A stretch of 64,000 nt of DNA, from assembly GCA_947579605.1 (NCBI GenBank), contig OX388322.1, positions 62,001 to 126,000 on the forward strand, given 5' to 3'. Every line of letters begins with the position of its first letter. The first letter of the stretch is position 1. Shown here in pieces: positions 10,722-21,181 of this stretch. The notes under the pieces were generated by a model, which saw nothing but the letters and a program-made list of their open reading frames with translations, was not told the origin of the DNA and ran no database searches. Origin of the DNA: Athripsodes cinereus. Lineage: Eukaryota; Arthropoda; Insecta; Trichoptera; Leptoceridae. The position numbers and the translations under genes are program-made.

Positions 10722-10980
10722 CACTGAGAAAAATGCTCAAAACGAATCATTGGTACAGTACTATCAGATTAGGACCAGAGATCGTACAAACGATTCATTG
10801 GTATAAATCTATAATATTAACTCTTCGCAAACAAATCATTGGTAAATTTACCAACAATTTGTTTGCGAAGAGTGAATATTATAGATTCGTACCAATGAAT
10901 CGTTTGTACGATCTCTGGTCCTAATCTGATAGTACGTACCAATGATTCGTTGTGAAATTTCGTTAGTATTTTTGTCAGTG
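10722..10980. mobile_element. Palindromic MITE, CACTGAGAAAAAT family, TA target
   Basis: 259 bp that is an inverted repeat over almost its whole length: CACTGAGAAAAATGCT ... and the reverse complement of CACTGACAAAAATACTAACG at the right end. It is flanked by TA on both sides (10720-10721 and 10981-10982), as for Tc1/mariner-type transposition. The arms share ACCAGAGATCGTACAAACGA and AACAAATCATTGGTAAATTT blocks. No coding capacity. Short open frames crossing it are palindrome artefacts. Confidence 0.85.
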
Positions 10981-10982
10981 TA

Positions 10983-12971
10983 GTTATGTGCTAATTTTTA
11001 TTTTTTGGAAGCGCATATAAATCGATATTTATCATGCAAAACTGACACAATACATATATTAAATACTGTGCTACTTTCAGTGAAAACATCAAAAAAACTA
11101 AAAATAAATTAATTCTATCTAAGAACAAACTGTCTTATAAAAGTTTTAATGCACTCATCCCATTACAAGTTGGTAAATAAACTATTTAAGAAATATTATA
11201 TTATTTTATTATCTTTTTGTTGTAAATATAAAATAAATGTTCTACACCATTCAGAAAACTCACTTCCCTACTTTAAAGGATGAATCAACAGATACGCAGT
11301 AATCCCCCCCCCTCCACTCTCCTTCCCATTCTCCTTGATTTGTAATTACCTAATGACTTGTGTGTTGTGCTAGTGCGATGACTGGGTGAGTAAGCTATAA
11401 TATACTGTGTATATATAGGCATAAGATGATCGAAATGTTAGATAGATACCTTCTTCTTATATCTTTGAAATTAATTATGGCGCATGGTGTGGGACGATAG
11501 CTGATCTCTGAAAGATTAACATTTTTTCTGTAGTTTATAATTATATGAAGTTATCATATGTTTTGTGCTTGTAATAAATAAATAAATAATCCTATAAACA
11601 TATAAATGTTAAAATGATTGTCCGTTCGGTTATACGTAGTGCCTTGTCTTTTCTGTTTGTGTGAATTCATTCGAGTGGTGGGTGTAGCGTCGCGAGGCTA
11701 TATTATTATTATTAGTAAAGTGATTTGTTAGTATTAATAAAATTAGACCACTCATAATCATTAATCAAATCCTAAGTGCCGCACCATCTATGTACCTATA
11801 CACTAATTATATATAATAGGAATCTACTATGCAGTGGACTGGAGACACAATATCTACTGTATGTAATTAAGACAAGAATGTAATTATATTCCAACGACGA
11901 AAAAGAAAAACACAACTCGTGCCTGTTTACAAAACAAAAAATGAATCTCCTTTAACAAATGCCCTGAACAAGGACCTAATTGAAAATGACCTTTTCTATA
12001 CATACATACCTACACATGAGAGATATTTTATTTAGTGGACCGTTACACATTAACAACTATGTAGGTATAGGTACTATGCGCCTTCATACTAAATAGGATC
12101 AAGAACCTACCTACTTCATTCTCTATAGAATTATAGTTTATTGTAGGTAAGTAAGTATAATTTGTCCAGTTCTACTCGTATCTGAATAAGATTTTTTTAG
12201 TTATTGGTATTTTAGTATCTACGGTACATTAAATGTTAGGTTTATGTTACTGTTATATAAAATAAATTCATGTAAATATAAAATACCTACATGTAGATAC
12301 CAATCGCTCGTCATATGTCATACTGATTTGGTTTTGCACAGAACTTCTGGAATGTATGTCCTATCTTATTTACCTACATAGATACACTTTATGACTTAAT
12401 AATAAATGCTTTTAATTTCCTTTAACTAAAGTTAGGTACCTACAGTGTATTTTAATTGTAATATTTCTACACTAAGAGCACGTCATGATTACTATGAACA
12501 GCTGTGGTAATTTGTTTCGAAATATCGTGAAGATAACGACTGTCCATTTCCACACATCAACGAGTCGAAGTTTTCGAAAATTTTAATTTATTTGGTAACT
12601 CATCAAATCAACTGCATCCTATCAATTCCACAAACAAATAACTATCGAGAAATTCACGGTAACCTTTACATGTTGAATATTAATTTAATGAAAAAAATGT
12701 ACCTACCTATTTTTAAACAGTGCAATTATTATATGGTATTTTTCACTTTTTGTTGTATTTTTAAAGTATAATATAAATATAATAAAATTACAAATATGGC
12801 GATTTCTCGAATATAAGACAGTTTGATTTGTTAATTTAAGTTGTGGAACTGGACCGTCGATAATATACCTCCACAATATGATATCTATATGATTAGATTA
12901 AGAGTCCTCTGACAGGACAGTTATAAGACAGGGCAATTCATTGTTGTAAAGGGATTTCTTTTTACATAGTC
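10983..12971. other. No gene recognised, about 2 kb
   Basis: AT-rich spacer with TACCTAC words and an AATAAATAAATAAAT run at about 11573-11588 that may be a retroelement tail. A C-rich run lies at about 11305-11318. No element ends or coding frames. Confidence 0.5.
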
Positions 12972-12979
12972 CTGATCTG

Positions 12980-13174
12980 AGGCCTGAGTCAACAACACAT
13001 TTTCGTCTCACGTTCCCGCTCCGTTAGCGTTCGGGTGCGGACGATGTTGCAAGCAAGTGTCAATTTCGTTGCTAAGATACACAATAGTTACGAAAATTAA
13101 CACTTTGGCGCACCATCGTCTGCACCCGAACGCTAGCGGAACGTGACGCGATAGTGTGTTGTTGACTCAGGCCT
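12980..13174. mobile_element. 195-bp MITE with imperfect 8-bp target duplication
   Basis: Terminal inverted repeats of about 70 bp begin AGGCCTGAGTCAACAACACA and include GCGTTCGGGTGC-GACGATG on both arms. Flanks are CTGATCTG (12972-12979) and CTGATCTT (13175-13182), an 8-bp duplication with one change. hAT-like length of duplication, but the terminus is not a standard hAT end, so the superfamily is open. GC-rich relative to the region. Confidence 0.75.
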
Positions 13175-13386
13175 CTGATCTTGTTACACAGAGGTCACAT
13201 ACATACAACTGAGTTGGTTGGATACGGTCGCGGTATTAACTCCGTTGGGTGCCATTGTCAAACCTTTACAAAGAACGCGACGGACCATGTAACTTTCTCC
13301 TTTTGCATCAAAAAACACGACCAAATATTTTTACATCCGCATACCTACTTGTTTTATAATGTTGAGTCGTTTTTATAGAAAAGCTT

Positions 13387-13914
13387 TTTTACTAAGCAGA
13401 TATGTATGTATGTTTTTACTGAGCAGATATGTATGTTTTTACTGAGCAGATATCTATGTATGTTTTTACTGAGCAGATATGTATGTATGTTTTTACTAAG
13501 CAGATATGTATGTTTTTACTGAGCAGATATGTATGTTTTTACTGAGCAGATATCTATGTATGTTTTTACTAAGCAGATATGTATGTATGTTTTTACTAAG
13601 CAGATATCTATGTTTTTACTGAGCAGATATGTATGTTTTTACTAAGCAGATATCTATGTATGTTTTTACTGAGCAGATATGTATGTTTTTACTGAGCAGA
13701 TATCTATGTATGTTTTTACTGAGCAGATATGTATGTTTTTACTAAGCAGATATGTATGTATGTTTTTACTGAGCAGATATGTATGTTTTTACTGAGCAGA
13801 TATCTATGTATGTTTTACTGAGCAGATATGTATGTATGTTTTTACTGAGCAGATATGTATGTTTTTACTAAGCAGATATCTCTGTATGTTTTTACTAAGC
13901 AGATATGTATGTTT
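13387..13914. repeat. Minisatellite, 21 units of 23-28 bp
   Basis: Units read TTTTTACT(G/A)AGCAGATAT then GTATG or (C/G)TATGTATG. I count 21 GCAGATAT cores. Unit lengths alternate between a short form (about 23 bp) and a longer one (about 27 bp), giving a loose higher-order pattern. Near identity of the units indicates recent expansion. No coding role is apparent. Confidence 0.95.
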
Positions 13915-13917
13915 TTT

Positions 13918-14115
13918 AGGTTTGAACATGTGGAACGAATGGATGGTGAAAGTATGACAAAAATAATAATTATACACATTTGAAAGAGCGGGCGTGAGAA
14001 ATCGCGGACGACCGAGAAATTGTATGAATGTCCATAGAAGTATGTAAGAGGTTCCGTTCTCTCTGCCTACTCCACTTGGGATATGGCGTGAGGTTTTAAT
14101 ATAATAATATATAGT
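13918..14115 (+). mobile_element. LINE 3' end sharing its terminus with the TAG-tailed SINE
   Basis: Translated fragments read HVERMDGE and, after breaks, SGRE with an RGRPR-like block, the usual end of endonuclease-RT type LINEs. The 3' end GTTCCGTTCTCTCTGCCTAC then CCACTTGGGATATGGCGTGAG is repeated at 36034-36075. It closely resembles the TAG-tailed SINE end (CTACCCCACTTGTGGGATAT GCCGTGATGGTATAG). Confidence 0.6.
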
Positions 14116-14397
14116 AGGTAAGTATGTATTTCTACTCTAAGACATATTGTGGCACTACCTACTTACATAACGTAGATATATAAAGCTAACAGCTAACACT
14201 CTTTCTTCAAACTGTTTTATTAGTTTCCTTGATCACGATGAATAGGTAGGTACCTACGTGGCTAAATAGAAGAAAAAATAACCAATGAAGTGTTAATCTT
14301 TCCACTGTATATCATCAGACTTTTTTTTCTTCTTTTTCCAAATTGCCTTAGATTTTTGCTTTTTTTCTCATATGTTTTTTTAAGTGAATACTTTTGG

Positions 14398-14532
14398 GTT
14401 AGTTGGAAGAGATCGCGCCTTTGCGATAAACTCGCCCTCTGTATATTGATTGTATATATTTTGAATGTATACCTTTTATGTAATTGTTTTTAATCAATGT
14501 ACAGTGAAGAATGAATAAATAAATAAATAAAA
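14398..14532 (+). mobile_element. LINE 3' tail (GCGATAAACTCGCC family)
   Basis: TTAGTTGGAAGAGATCGCGCC-TTTGCGATAAACTCGCCCTCTGT then ATCAATGTACAGTGAAGAAT and (AATA)n. The GATCGC...GCGAT pair can form a small stem, as in many LINE 3' ends recognised by their RT. Another A-rich tail follows at 14579-14612. Confidence 0.7.
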
Positions 14533-14663
14533 ATATTATTTATGTAAATTGATTTGTTGATTTTGTTATGTAAATTATGATGTACGAGAAGAATAAAATA
14601 AATAAATAAATATATTTTAATATTTTTGGACCCACGCTGGATTTACAAAATTGAGAGAGTGAC

Positions 14664-14766
14664 TTTTTTTTAAAGAAAGATATATCTGGGTTTTGTTATA
14701 AACCCAAATACAACCTTATACACCTTTCACAGTAGGTAAGCTAAAAGCTTGTGTCGTGAAAGTCGA
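14664..14766 (-). mobile_element. tRNA-derived SINE (GGTAGCCTGG family), 3' part only
   Basis: Matches the non-tRNA end of the copies at 35703-35852, 36116-36287 and 61153-61332 (GATATATCTGGGTTTTGTTA ... AAAGCTTGTGTCGTGAAAG). The tRNA-like half is missing. Confidence 0.75.
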
Positions 14767-15075
14767 CTTCTTAGGACAATTTTTATAAAACTAAATCGCT
14801 CATAGAGACAAAGCGGTAAAATACACTTTTATATTTAAATAGATAAATAATATTATTTAAAGACAATAAGTATCTTTTCATATTAATTAACGGTCATATT
14901 TAATGTTTACTTTCTGATATTATTTTCAGAATGCAAGATACTATCAAGATGGTAGTGCTACCTTTTATATATTTAAATAAAATTAAATAAATAAATAAAT
15001 ACCTATTCTGTGAAGAACAAATCTTATGCAAATTAAATTATTGAAGTTTGCCTATGTACATATTATGTAATTATT

Positions 15076-15338
15076 TACTACTACTACTACTACTACTACA
15101 CCATCACGGCACATCCCACAAGTGGGGTAGCCAGCAGATCAGCTGCATGTAAGAAACATGCAAACTGTCCTCTTCGTGCCAATATAAAATCAAGACATTC
15201 AGGATGGGTGGCAAACCTCATCGCTGAATTTAAGATGTAAAATGTCTTAATTTTTTCGAACACCTGCCTTTTACAGGACACTCGAAAACTTACGCAGAAG
15301 AGTGGGAGACCAATTCTTTACCGGGTGCTCCACGGGAT
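15076..15338 (-). mobile_element. TAG-tailed SINE, near full length (copy in reverse)
   Basis: (TAC)n start, then CACAAGTGGGGTAGCCAGCA and on to the end TCCACGGGATGA; nearly identical to 1854-2112 in reverse complement. The minus-strand open frame inside it is the counterpart of the one in copy 1 and has no recognisable domain. Confidence 0.85.
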
Positions 15339-16400
15339 GATTATTTACTAACAAGTGTATATAATATATTATTATCTATGTATCTTTAACATTTATTATG
15401 TAGAGAGGTAGGTACCAGTAGGTATCTATGTATATGTACATATGTATGTATCCACAGTGTCGTATATGGATGGGCCTCTGTAACAAAGTGTCGTCCAATC
15501 CTCGTCACTTTAATATAAAAGTATTCACGTCATGTTATCTGGACACAAAGCCTTCACAGCATCCCTTATATCCTTCTATCAGAGCCACACTCGGATCATT
15601 TGAGGAGAGGAGAGCTGTGGGGCAGACACCTGCCGTAGGTACCCATATAGGAGAGGAGAGGGGGGGGGGGGCAGACAGACACCACTCCCGTGTGGACAGG
15701 ACCGCGTGATGCGATTATCACCCTTACGGACTCGGGGATTAATTACAATGTAGTGTACATGTTGGATAAACTTACCTATATGTAATTTAGTTGGGATTCA
15801 TTCTTAGAATGTACTGAAGTATGTATGACAGGATTATATTGAAGTTATTAGGTATAGTTACATAGGTAGGTATATATATCTATTATTAATGTATAAAATG
15901 ATGGACATGAGCCTCTGAAAGGACACTACATACCTACTATCGTAATAGTTAGGTATACCTATACCTATTCTACCTATATAGACATATTAATTTGTACTGA
16001 TATTGTGCTGGCTTCAAAATCTATGCACAATAATGTGAGGTAGGAGCCTACAGTACATACGTACTTATCAAGTACAAATATCTCAAATGTGAGACCCAAA
16101 TATATTATGTTGCACTCTTCAGGATTTTGAATTCCGGCTATGAATAATAGCTACTTGTCTTTTATATGGGTATACGGAAGAATTTTTTCTGGGATTACCT
16201 ACTTGGATTATTACCTTAGGCCCTAAGGGTTATTATACTTCCGACGTTTCGGCACATCTCCCACTATTATCATTGTCCCTAGACTCACTATGTACGTATC
16301 CTATATTATGGAATAAACTCAAAGACACGTTGAGTCACTACTTCAAGAGATAAAGTTTATCTTGTAAAGTTGAAGTAGGTACCTACCTGTGTATTATTGA
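15339..16400. other. No gene; G-run at 15660
   Basis: A GC-richer block at 15580-15720 contains a run of about eleven G at 15660-15671. An open frame of 93 codons crosses it but has no domain, and its composition follows simple repeats, so I do not call a gene. Confidence 0.45.
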
Positions 16401-16401
16401 T

Positions 16402-16476
16402 GATGTTAATACCCATAGTACAAGATTCATATCTTAGTTTGGGGCTAGCTCGATCTGTGAATTGTCTACACATGTT
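16402..16476 (+). mobile_element. tRNA-derived SINE (CCGGCCGGTGTGGCG family), 3' fragment
   Basis: TAATACCCATAGTACAAGATTC then TAGTTTGGGGCTAGCTCGATC matches the 3' part of the minus-strand copies at 20953-21181 and 27610-27834. Confidence 0.6.
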
Positions 16477-16534
16477 ATATTGATGGTGTTTCTCTAGCCA
16501 CTGTCGGACATTCCTGTCAGTAGGTAGATATATT

Positions 16535-16826
16535 ACCTCAGTGGCCTAACGGTTAGAGTACTTGACTCGTAACACAGGGGTACCGGGTTCGATTCCTAGT
16601 AGGTGCGGTTGGCTGGACGAAGTCGCTTTTCAGCGATGAGTGCAGTCACCCGCTCTGAAAGGAGTATATGAGAGAAGCATAAGAGAGAAAAGGTGGAATG
16701 GGTGAACGTTACCATGGTGTAAAGCGCTTAAGCCAGCCAGAGCCGATTCGTAAGCGTCGGGACACCTAATACTTTCTCTCTACTCTGCAAGTGATGCTTA
16801 GCTTCATGTTAAAATCATACCTATCG
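16535..16826 (+). mobile_element. tRNA-derived SINE with Pol III A and B boxes (Thr-like head)
   Basis: The head GTGGCCTAACGGTTAGAGTA ... GACTCGTAA ... GGGTTCGATTCC (B box at about 16584-16595) looks like a tRNA with a CGT anticodon loop, that is tRNA-Thr-like. It is followed by a tRNA-unrelated body (CAGTCACCCGCTCTGAAAGG ... GCGCTTAAGCCAGCCAGAGC). A second full copy is at 39259-39580 and the body alone is found at 36335-36500 and in the palindrome at 38783-39016. It is not a functional tRNA gene because the acceptor stem does not close. Confidence 0.85.
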
Positions 16827-17985
16827 TGTTACATCTCACATATAATTCACATACGTAAGTACAAATAACCAGTTTAATACGAAAATCAAAGCATTCGCAT
16901 ATATATATATATATATATTTACCTACCTACATATTATTATTATACTACTTTGTAGACATGTATGTAGGTAGGTACATCATATCTGTTTTCAATAAGAATA
17001 TTTTTCCATTTTGCATTGATGTAATAATATCCACTCTATGTTCCTCGTGCGTGCTCCCCCCCCTACTATAAGTGCACCCTCTCACCCCTCCTCCGCCCTT
17101 CATCGTCCTTCGTCATGTTTTCCTTCACTCTTCTCTCAATTCAATTCAATGTATACTATTACATATATAGGTGCGTACATATCTACATAATATCATGTAC
17201 CTACATTACTTAGCATTGTATGATTGTGATAACTACATACATACGTAGGTAGGTACATACATACAGACATTATGGATTGTTAATCTTTTCAAGAGGCGAT
17301 ACTCCGATCCATTTCATCCACACAATATTATGCTGTGCTGTGATATTTACATACCTACATAACATAGCATTACATTACATTACTTTATATACCTACCATT
17401 ACATAGATACCTACCTATCACAGGTAGAAAACGATACAATATTTAGTAGGTAATGTTATAAAATAATTGTATAGATTTTTACAATCGTAAAATACGAATA
17501 TTTCAGCTCAATGCGTTTTGACTACATGAAAATGAAAATAACATTTTACCTTTAATATTTTATAATACTTTTCAAATGTCAGGGACATTTTTCATCAATC
17601 GTGTATAAAAAAATATTCATAAACAGATATTTATTTTTCAGTATAGAAACTTCAACAAAAGACCAATTTATTTATTTATTCGTATTTCTTCGTATTCGTG
17701 TGTTTTTTAATTTAATTTTTGTGCGAGCCGAAAGGACAATCAAATACTTTTAGTATTAAACAAATCATTTAAGAGATTTATCAATTTAAAGCATAAAAAC
17801 GTTCTGTGTGCGTAGCCACGCCAAAATATTTTGTCATTAATAAATAAACCTATTTGGCTGAATTGAAGTAAGAAAAGTATTCATTTGTGCAAAATTATTT
17901 CGTGAATTGACCTATTTATAAAAAAGAAATACAAACATTTATTAAATTTGAAGTAGGTGCGGTAACGTCGTAAAAATTCATTTGA
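16827..17985. repeat. Spacer with (TA)n and TACCTAC words
   Basis: (AT)n at about 16900-16918 and repeated TACCTACAT/ATGTAGGTA words to 17430. The remainder is featureless AT-rich DNA. Confidence 0.55.
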
Positions 17986-17988
17986 ATA

Positions 17989-18158
17989 TGAGTTTAAAAA
18001 ATGTCAAACTAAACACTGTTTAATTTACTCTTGCTCTTGCCCTGAAGATGCTGCAAGGCGAAAGCGCTCGGCAATTAGCATTAAGTCATTATTAATTGAC
18101 TAAATAATCATACGTGAAAATTAAACAGTGTTTAGTTTAACATTTTTTAAACTCAAAC
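17989..18158 (+). mobile_element. Foldback element with hammerhead-like core
   Basis: Arms of about 40 bp (GAGTTTAAAAAATGTCAAAC TAAACACTGTTTAA at 17990-18023 and its near reverse complement at 18120-18153) enclose about 95 bp containing the hammerhead-like core at 18037-18074. The architecture resembles Penelope-like element termini. Confidence 0.6.
18037..18074 (+). ncRNA. Hammerhead-ribozyme-like motif
   Basis: Reading the RNA: helix I UUGCC/GGCAA (18037-18041 with 18070-18074, perfect). The conserved box CUGAAGA follows at 18042-18048, then one extra U. Helix II is GCU-GCAA-GGC (18050-18059), and then comes GAAA (18060-18063). The self-complementary helix III AGCGCU (18063-18068) follows, then C at the expected cleavage position (18069). 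This matches the hammerhead consensus CUGANGA ... GAAA ... UH, apart from the extra U before helix II and a very short helix III. Hammerheads with tiny helix III that act as dimers are known from Penelope-like elements. Self-cleavage is not shown by sequence alone. Confidence 0.55.
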
Positions 18159-18587
18159 AAAAATTTATTTTATATTTTTTTCTTTAAATTTACCTCCTCA
18201 TACCAACTCTTTCGTTTGTAAAATAGAGAGAATTTAATGACCGCTTGGCCTTTGTATGACAGAGTCATTAAGTTTTAAAATCAGGGTGTAATAAAAAAAT
18301 AATTAATTTTTGGATAAAATTAATCAATTAAATCACTTTCTCTGCCTATGAAAATTTAAATTGTCCATCAAAACTTCATCACCTCATTATCTTCCCATCT
18401 CCTGTCATCACTGTCCCATAAAACAAATTCCCTTCATCCTGCCAAAAGCTTTGAGAGACTTTACTGTGTAGAATCTGGTAATTATGTGGATGATGAGCAC
18501 CTCCCTATAATTATGTTTGATAAATACATATACCTACTGCCAATAACTAGGTATGTATATTATACAATTATGAAGGTACTAGTGCCT
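18159..18587. other. No gene recognised
   Basis: AT-rich spacer up to the tandem array. Confidence 0.5.
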
Positions 18588-19039
18588 TTTTATTCGGCTA
18601 TACTCTGTGAATAAATGTCAAACTGAATAAATATTCACACTTGCAGATGACACACAAAGTATTTATTAAGATAAACTGCCAGTGCAATACCATGTTGTAT
18701 TTTTATTCGGCTATACTCAGTGAATAAATGTCAAACTGAATAAATATTCACACTTGCAGATGACACACAAAGTATTTATTAAGATAAACTGCCAGTGCAA
18801 TACCATGTTGTATTTTTATTCGGCTATACTCAGTGAATAAATGTCAAACTGAATAAATATTCACACTTGCAGATGACACACAAAGTATTTATTAAGATAA
18901 ACTGCCAGTGCAATACCATGTTGTATTTTTATTCGGCTATACTCAGTGAATAAATGTCAAACTGAATAAATATTCACACTTGCAGATGACACACAAAGTA
19001 TTTATTAAGATAAACTGCCAGTGCAATACCATGTTGTAT
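18588..19039. repeat. Four tandem copies of a 113-bp unit
   Basis: Units start at 18588, 18701, 18814 and 18927, each beginning TTTTATTCGGCTATACTC and ending CAGTGCAATACCATGTTGTA. The only difference I see is CTG versus CAG early in the first unit, so the expansion is very recent. Each unit holds a loose dyad (GTGAATAAATG ... AATATTCAC). Confidence 0.95.
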
Positions 19040-19255
19040 TTTTTTCACAGTTCTATCCGATATAATTATATGAGTGATTTATTTAGTTTTGACAATTATC
19101 AATCCAAATGTTTTTGCCAACACATTATTTTTCATTATCTCGTTTTCGGCATCACGATTTTTTATCAGCCTCAAAGTAGAACAAACATACTGGCAAAGTC
19201 ACCAGTAGGAAGGGCTATTCAAATGTTTGATGGTCTGACTAGATACATACAATGA
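19040..19255 (+). pseudogene. Possible LINE C-terminal tail (unassigned)
   Basis: An open frame enters from the last 113-bp unit and runs to a stop at 19255. The unique part contains YQPQSRTNILAKSPVGRAIQ followed by MFDGL. The RT...SP..R....N.L layout is reminiscent of the extreme C terminus of some insect LINE reverse transcriptases, but I cannot place it in a named clade. There is no upstream RT sequence, so if it is a LINE it is heavily truncated. It may also be a chance frame. Confidence 0.3.
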
Positions 19256-20246
19256 TATATTTAGCGCGACGTATGCGTAGTTTGTCAGGAAAATTGAAGC
19301 TTATGTTATTGTCTGGATATTGTTGGTTTTCTTCTGGGATCGCTTTGGCCCTTAGCTGTAATGATCCTTGTAAAAATCGTCTTGTTGTCAGTAATAATAA
19401 TAAAAATCTTTCTCTTGATATGCATTAAACAAATTGTAATAAAAAGATTATTATTGTTTTGAGATATTTTTGAAGTTCCCTAACATGTAGGAAACGTTTT
19501 GATAAAACATGAAAAGCAATACATTCAATCTGCATACAAATCTGATGACATAATAAACTGCTGTAGGTCTGTATTATCTCCTCCAACATTATTTAATAAA
19601 TAAACAGCTGATGCCTTTCAAAAAAATATATTATCAAATACAAATAATAAATATGCACACTACATAAACATTATTTTAACAATACATACATATAAAAAAC
19701 ATACATAACACAGCAAAATAAATTTTATTTTTACTGTTTCTTTATAATTTATTGATTTATTTATTACTCAATAGACGATACATAATAATACATAATTAGT
19801 ATACACATAAGATAATTTTGTTATTTATGTATATTATATTATGGCCAAAACATGCCAAAGAGGTGGGACCTCGTATAGAGGGTATTATTTGTCCTCCATA
19901 TTATCCACTTTATAATGACGTTCTTTAAATACATACATACAAACATAATAATTTGTAGGAGCGGACTATATGTAATGTTTGTGTTGTGATTTGATACATA
20001 TATATATATATATATATATAAGTTACTTGTATGTAGGTATGATTGATTTTTAATAACACTGCTGTAACCATCTGTCACTTTGGCTCATGTCAACACTTCC
20101 TGGAGGTAGTTCATAAAATATTTATTGTACCTACATGACAAGGACATTTTGATTTAAAAAATGTTTACATTATGTATATACATAGATACTACTTGACGTC
20201 CCATTTATTTTTGTTTGAAATAATCACATAAATACTCTTTTATTGA
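19256..20246. repeat. Spacer with (TA)n
   Basis: A (TA)n run at about 19998-20020 and many A/T-rich simple stretches. No element ends or coding frames beyond chance. Confidence 0.5.
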
Positions 20247-20290
20247 AAACTAGCTGGCCCGGCGAACTTCGTACCGCCTAAGAATCAATG
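20247..20290 (+). mobile_element. Possible element end with ACTAGCTGGCCCGGCGAACT
   Basis: The GC-rich block ACTAGCTGGCCCGGCGAACT-TCGTACCGCC recurs widely in insect genomes at element ends, as far as I recall. The reverse complement of 24005-24036 (ACGAGCGTATGTAACCCGGC) is similar in layout, so the two could bound one large, nested element. Confidence 0.4.
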
Positions 20291-20556
20291 AACGATTTCA
20301 TACATACATCTTCTTCCCCTTGTCCTAGTTCGGTCGGGGGCCCATTGCCCCTAAGTATCTCCTGCAGAGATAACTGTCCACCGCTGCTTCCAGGACCTCT
20401 GGCCACTCCAAACCAAGCCTTTCAACACATGTTCGACACCTGCCCTATCTTCTGCCCTCTCCCACTGACTTTATGAATGATTAATATTATTAATCTCTTT
20501 ACAAACTCCCGTAATTGTCAAGGTGTGTCATCGAAGGTATAGTGTAAAAAAATATA
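20291..20556. other. No gene recognised
   Basis: A C/T-rich stretch (20310-20470) with a short open frame lacking any domain. Confidence 0.4.
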
Positions 20557-20564
20557 ATTCATTT

Positions 20565-20942
20565 GGAACTTTCGCAGTTTAGCGGCCCCACCCGTTGTCG
20601 AGTACTTTTTTCCATAGAAAAAGTAATATTTTCGAAACTTGAGGAAATTGTTGCCATATATTATGGTGAATTATTTTTTGGTCACCAAGTTTTTGGAAAA
20701 TTCTTTTATAAGAAAAAAAATTCGCTTGAGACTTGAGCGAAAAGAAACTTGAGCGGCCCCACCCGTTGTCGAGTAATATGTACGGAATTTTAGGAAATTA
20801 ATTTTCGAAGTGGATTTTTTTTGCCGGCAAATTAAAATAATTCTACATATGGCAACAATTTCCTCAAGTTTCAAAAATATTACCTTTTCTATGGAAAAAA
20901 AGTACTCGACAACGGGAGGGGCCGCTAAACTGCGAAAGTTAC
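20565..20942. mobile_element. 378-bp foldback MITE with perfect 8-bp target duplication
   Basis: Arms of about 95 bp (GGAACTTTCGCAGTTTAGCG ... at the left; ... CGCTAAACTGCGAAAGTTAC at the right). The octamer ATTCATTT flanks it on both sides (20557-20564 and 20943-20950). A third copy of the GCGGCCCCACCCGTTGTCGA block lies inside at 20753-20774. Length and 8-bp duplication fit hAT or a similar superfamily; there is no transposase. Confidence 0.85.
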
Positions 20943-20952
20943 ATTCATTTTT

Positions 20953-21181
20953 TTTACATAGACAATTCACACACATCGAGCTAGTCCCAAACTTAGATGA
21001 ATCTTGATTATGGGTACTAACGCGTTCATACACACATATACAATGCACTATATACATATATATGTAACACCCAGACCCAAGACAATTTGAAAAAGGTCAT
21101 TCTTCACTTTGCCCTGTCCGGGAATCGAACCCGGGACCTCGTGACTCAAAGGAAAGAGCTCCGCGCCACACCGGCCGACAT
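20953..21181 (-). mobile_element. tRNA-derived SINE (CCGGCCGGTGTGGCG family)
   Basis: In reverse complement the head GGCCGGTGTGGCG...GGTCCCGGGTTCGATTCCCG (B box at about 21120-21132) is tRNA-like with Pol III boxes, followed by a body with TTTTTCAAATTGTCTTGGGT. Copies at 27610-27834 (minus), 37670-37880 (plus) and a fragment at 16402-16476 define the family. It starts almost exactly at the right flank of the 378-bp MITE. Confidence 0.85.

Noticed and set aside
13387..13914. CRISPR-like array
   Set aside because: Units are contiguous repeats of 23-28 bp with no variable spacers, in an insect-like genome.
15428..15709. 93-codon open frame
   Set aside because: Crosses a poly-G run; no homology-like pattern, and its start lies in ATGTATGT repeats.
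16228..16275. Hammerhead motif on the minus strand (GAAACGTCGG)
   Set aside because: GAAACGUC is present but the CUGANGA box is too altered and helix II cannot be drawn.
16535..16610. tRNA gene
   Set aside because: The tRNA-like head is fused to a repeated SINE body and the acceptor stem does not close; second copy at 39259 confirms a SINE.
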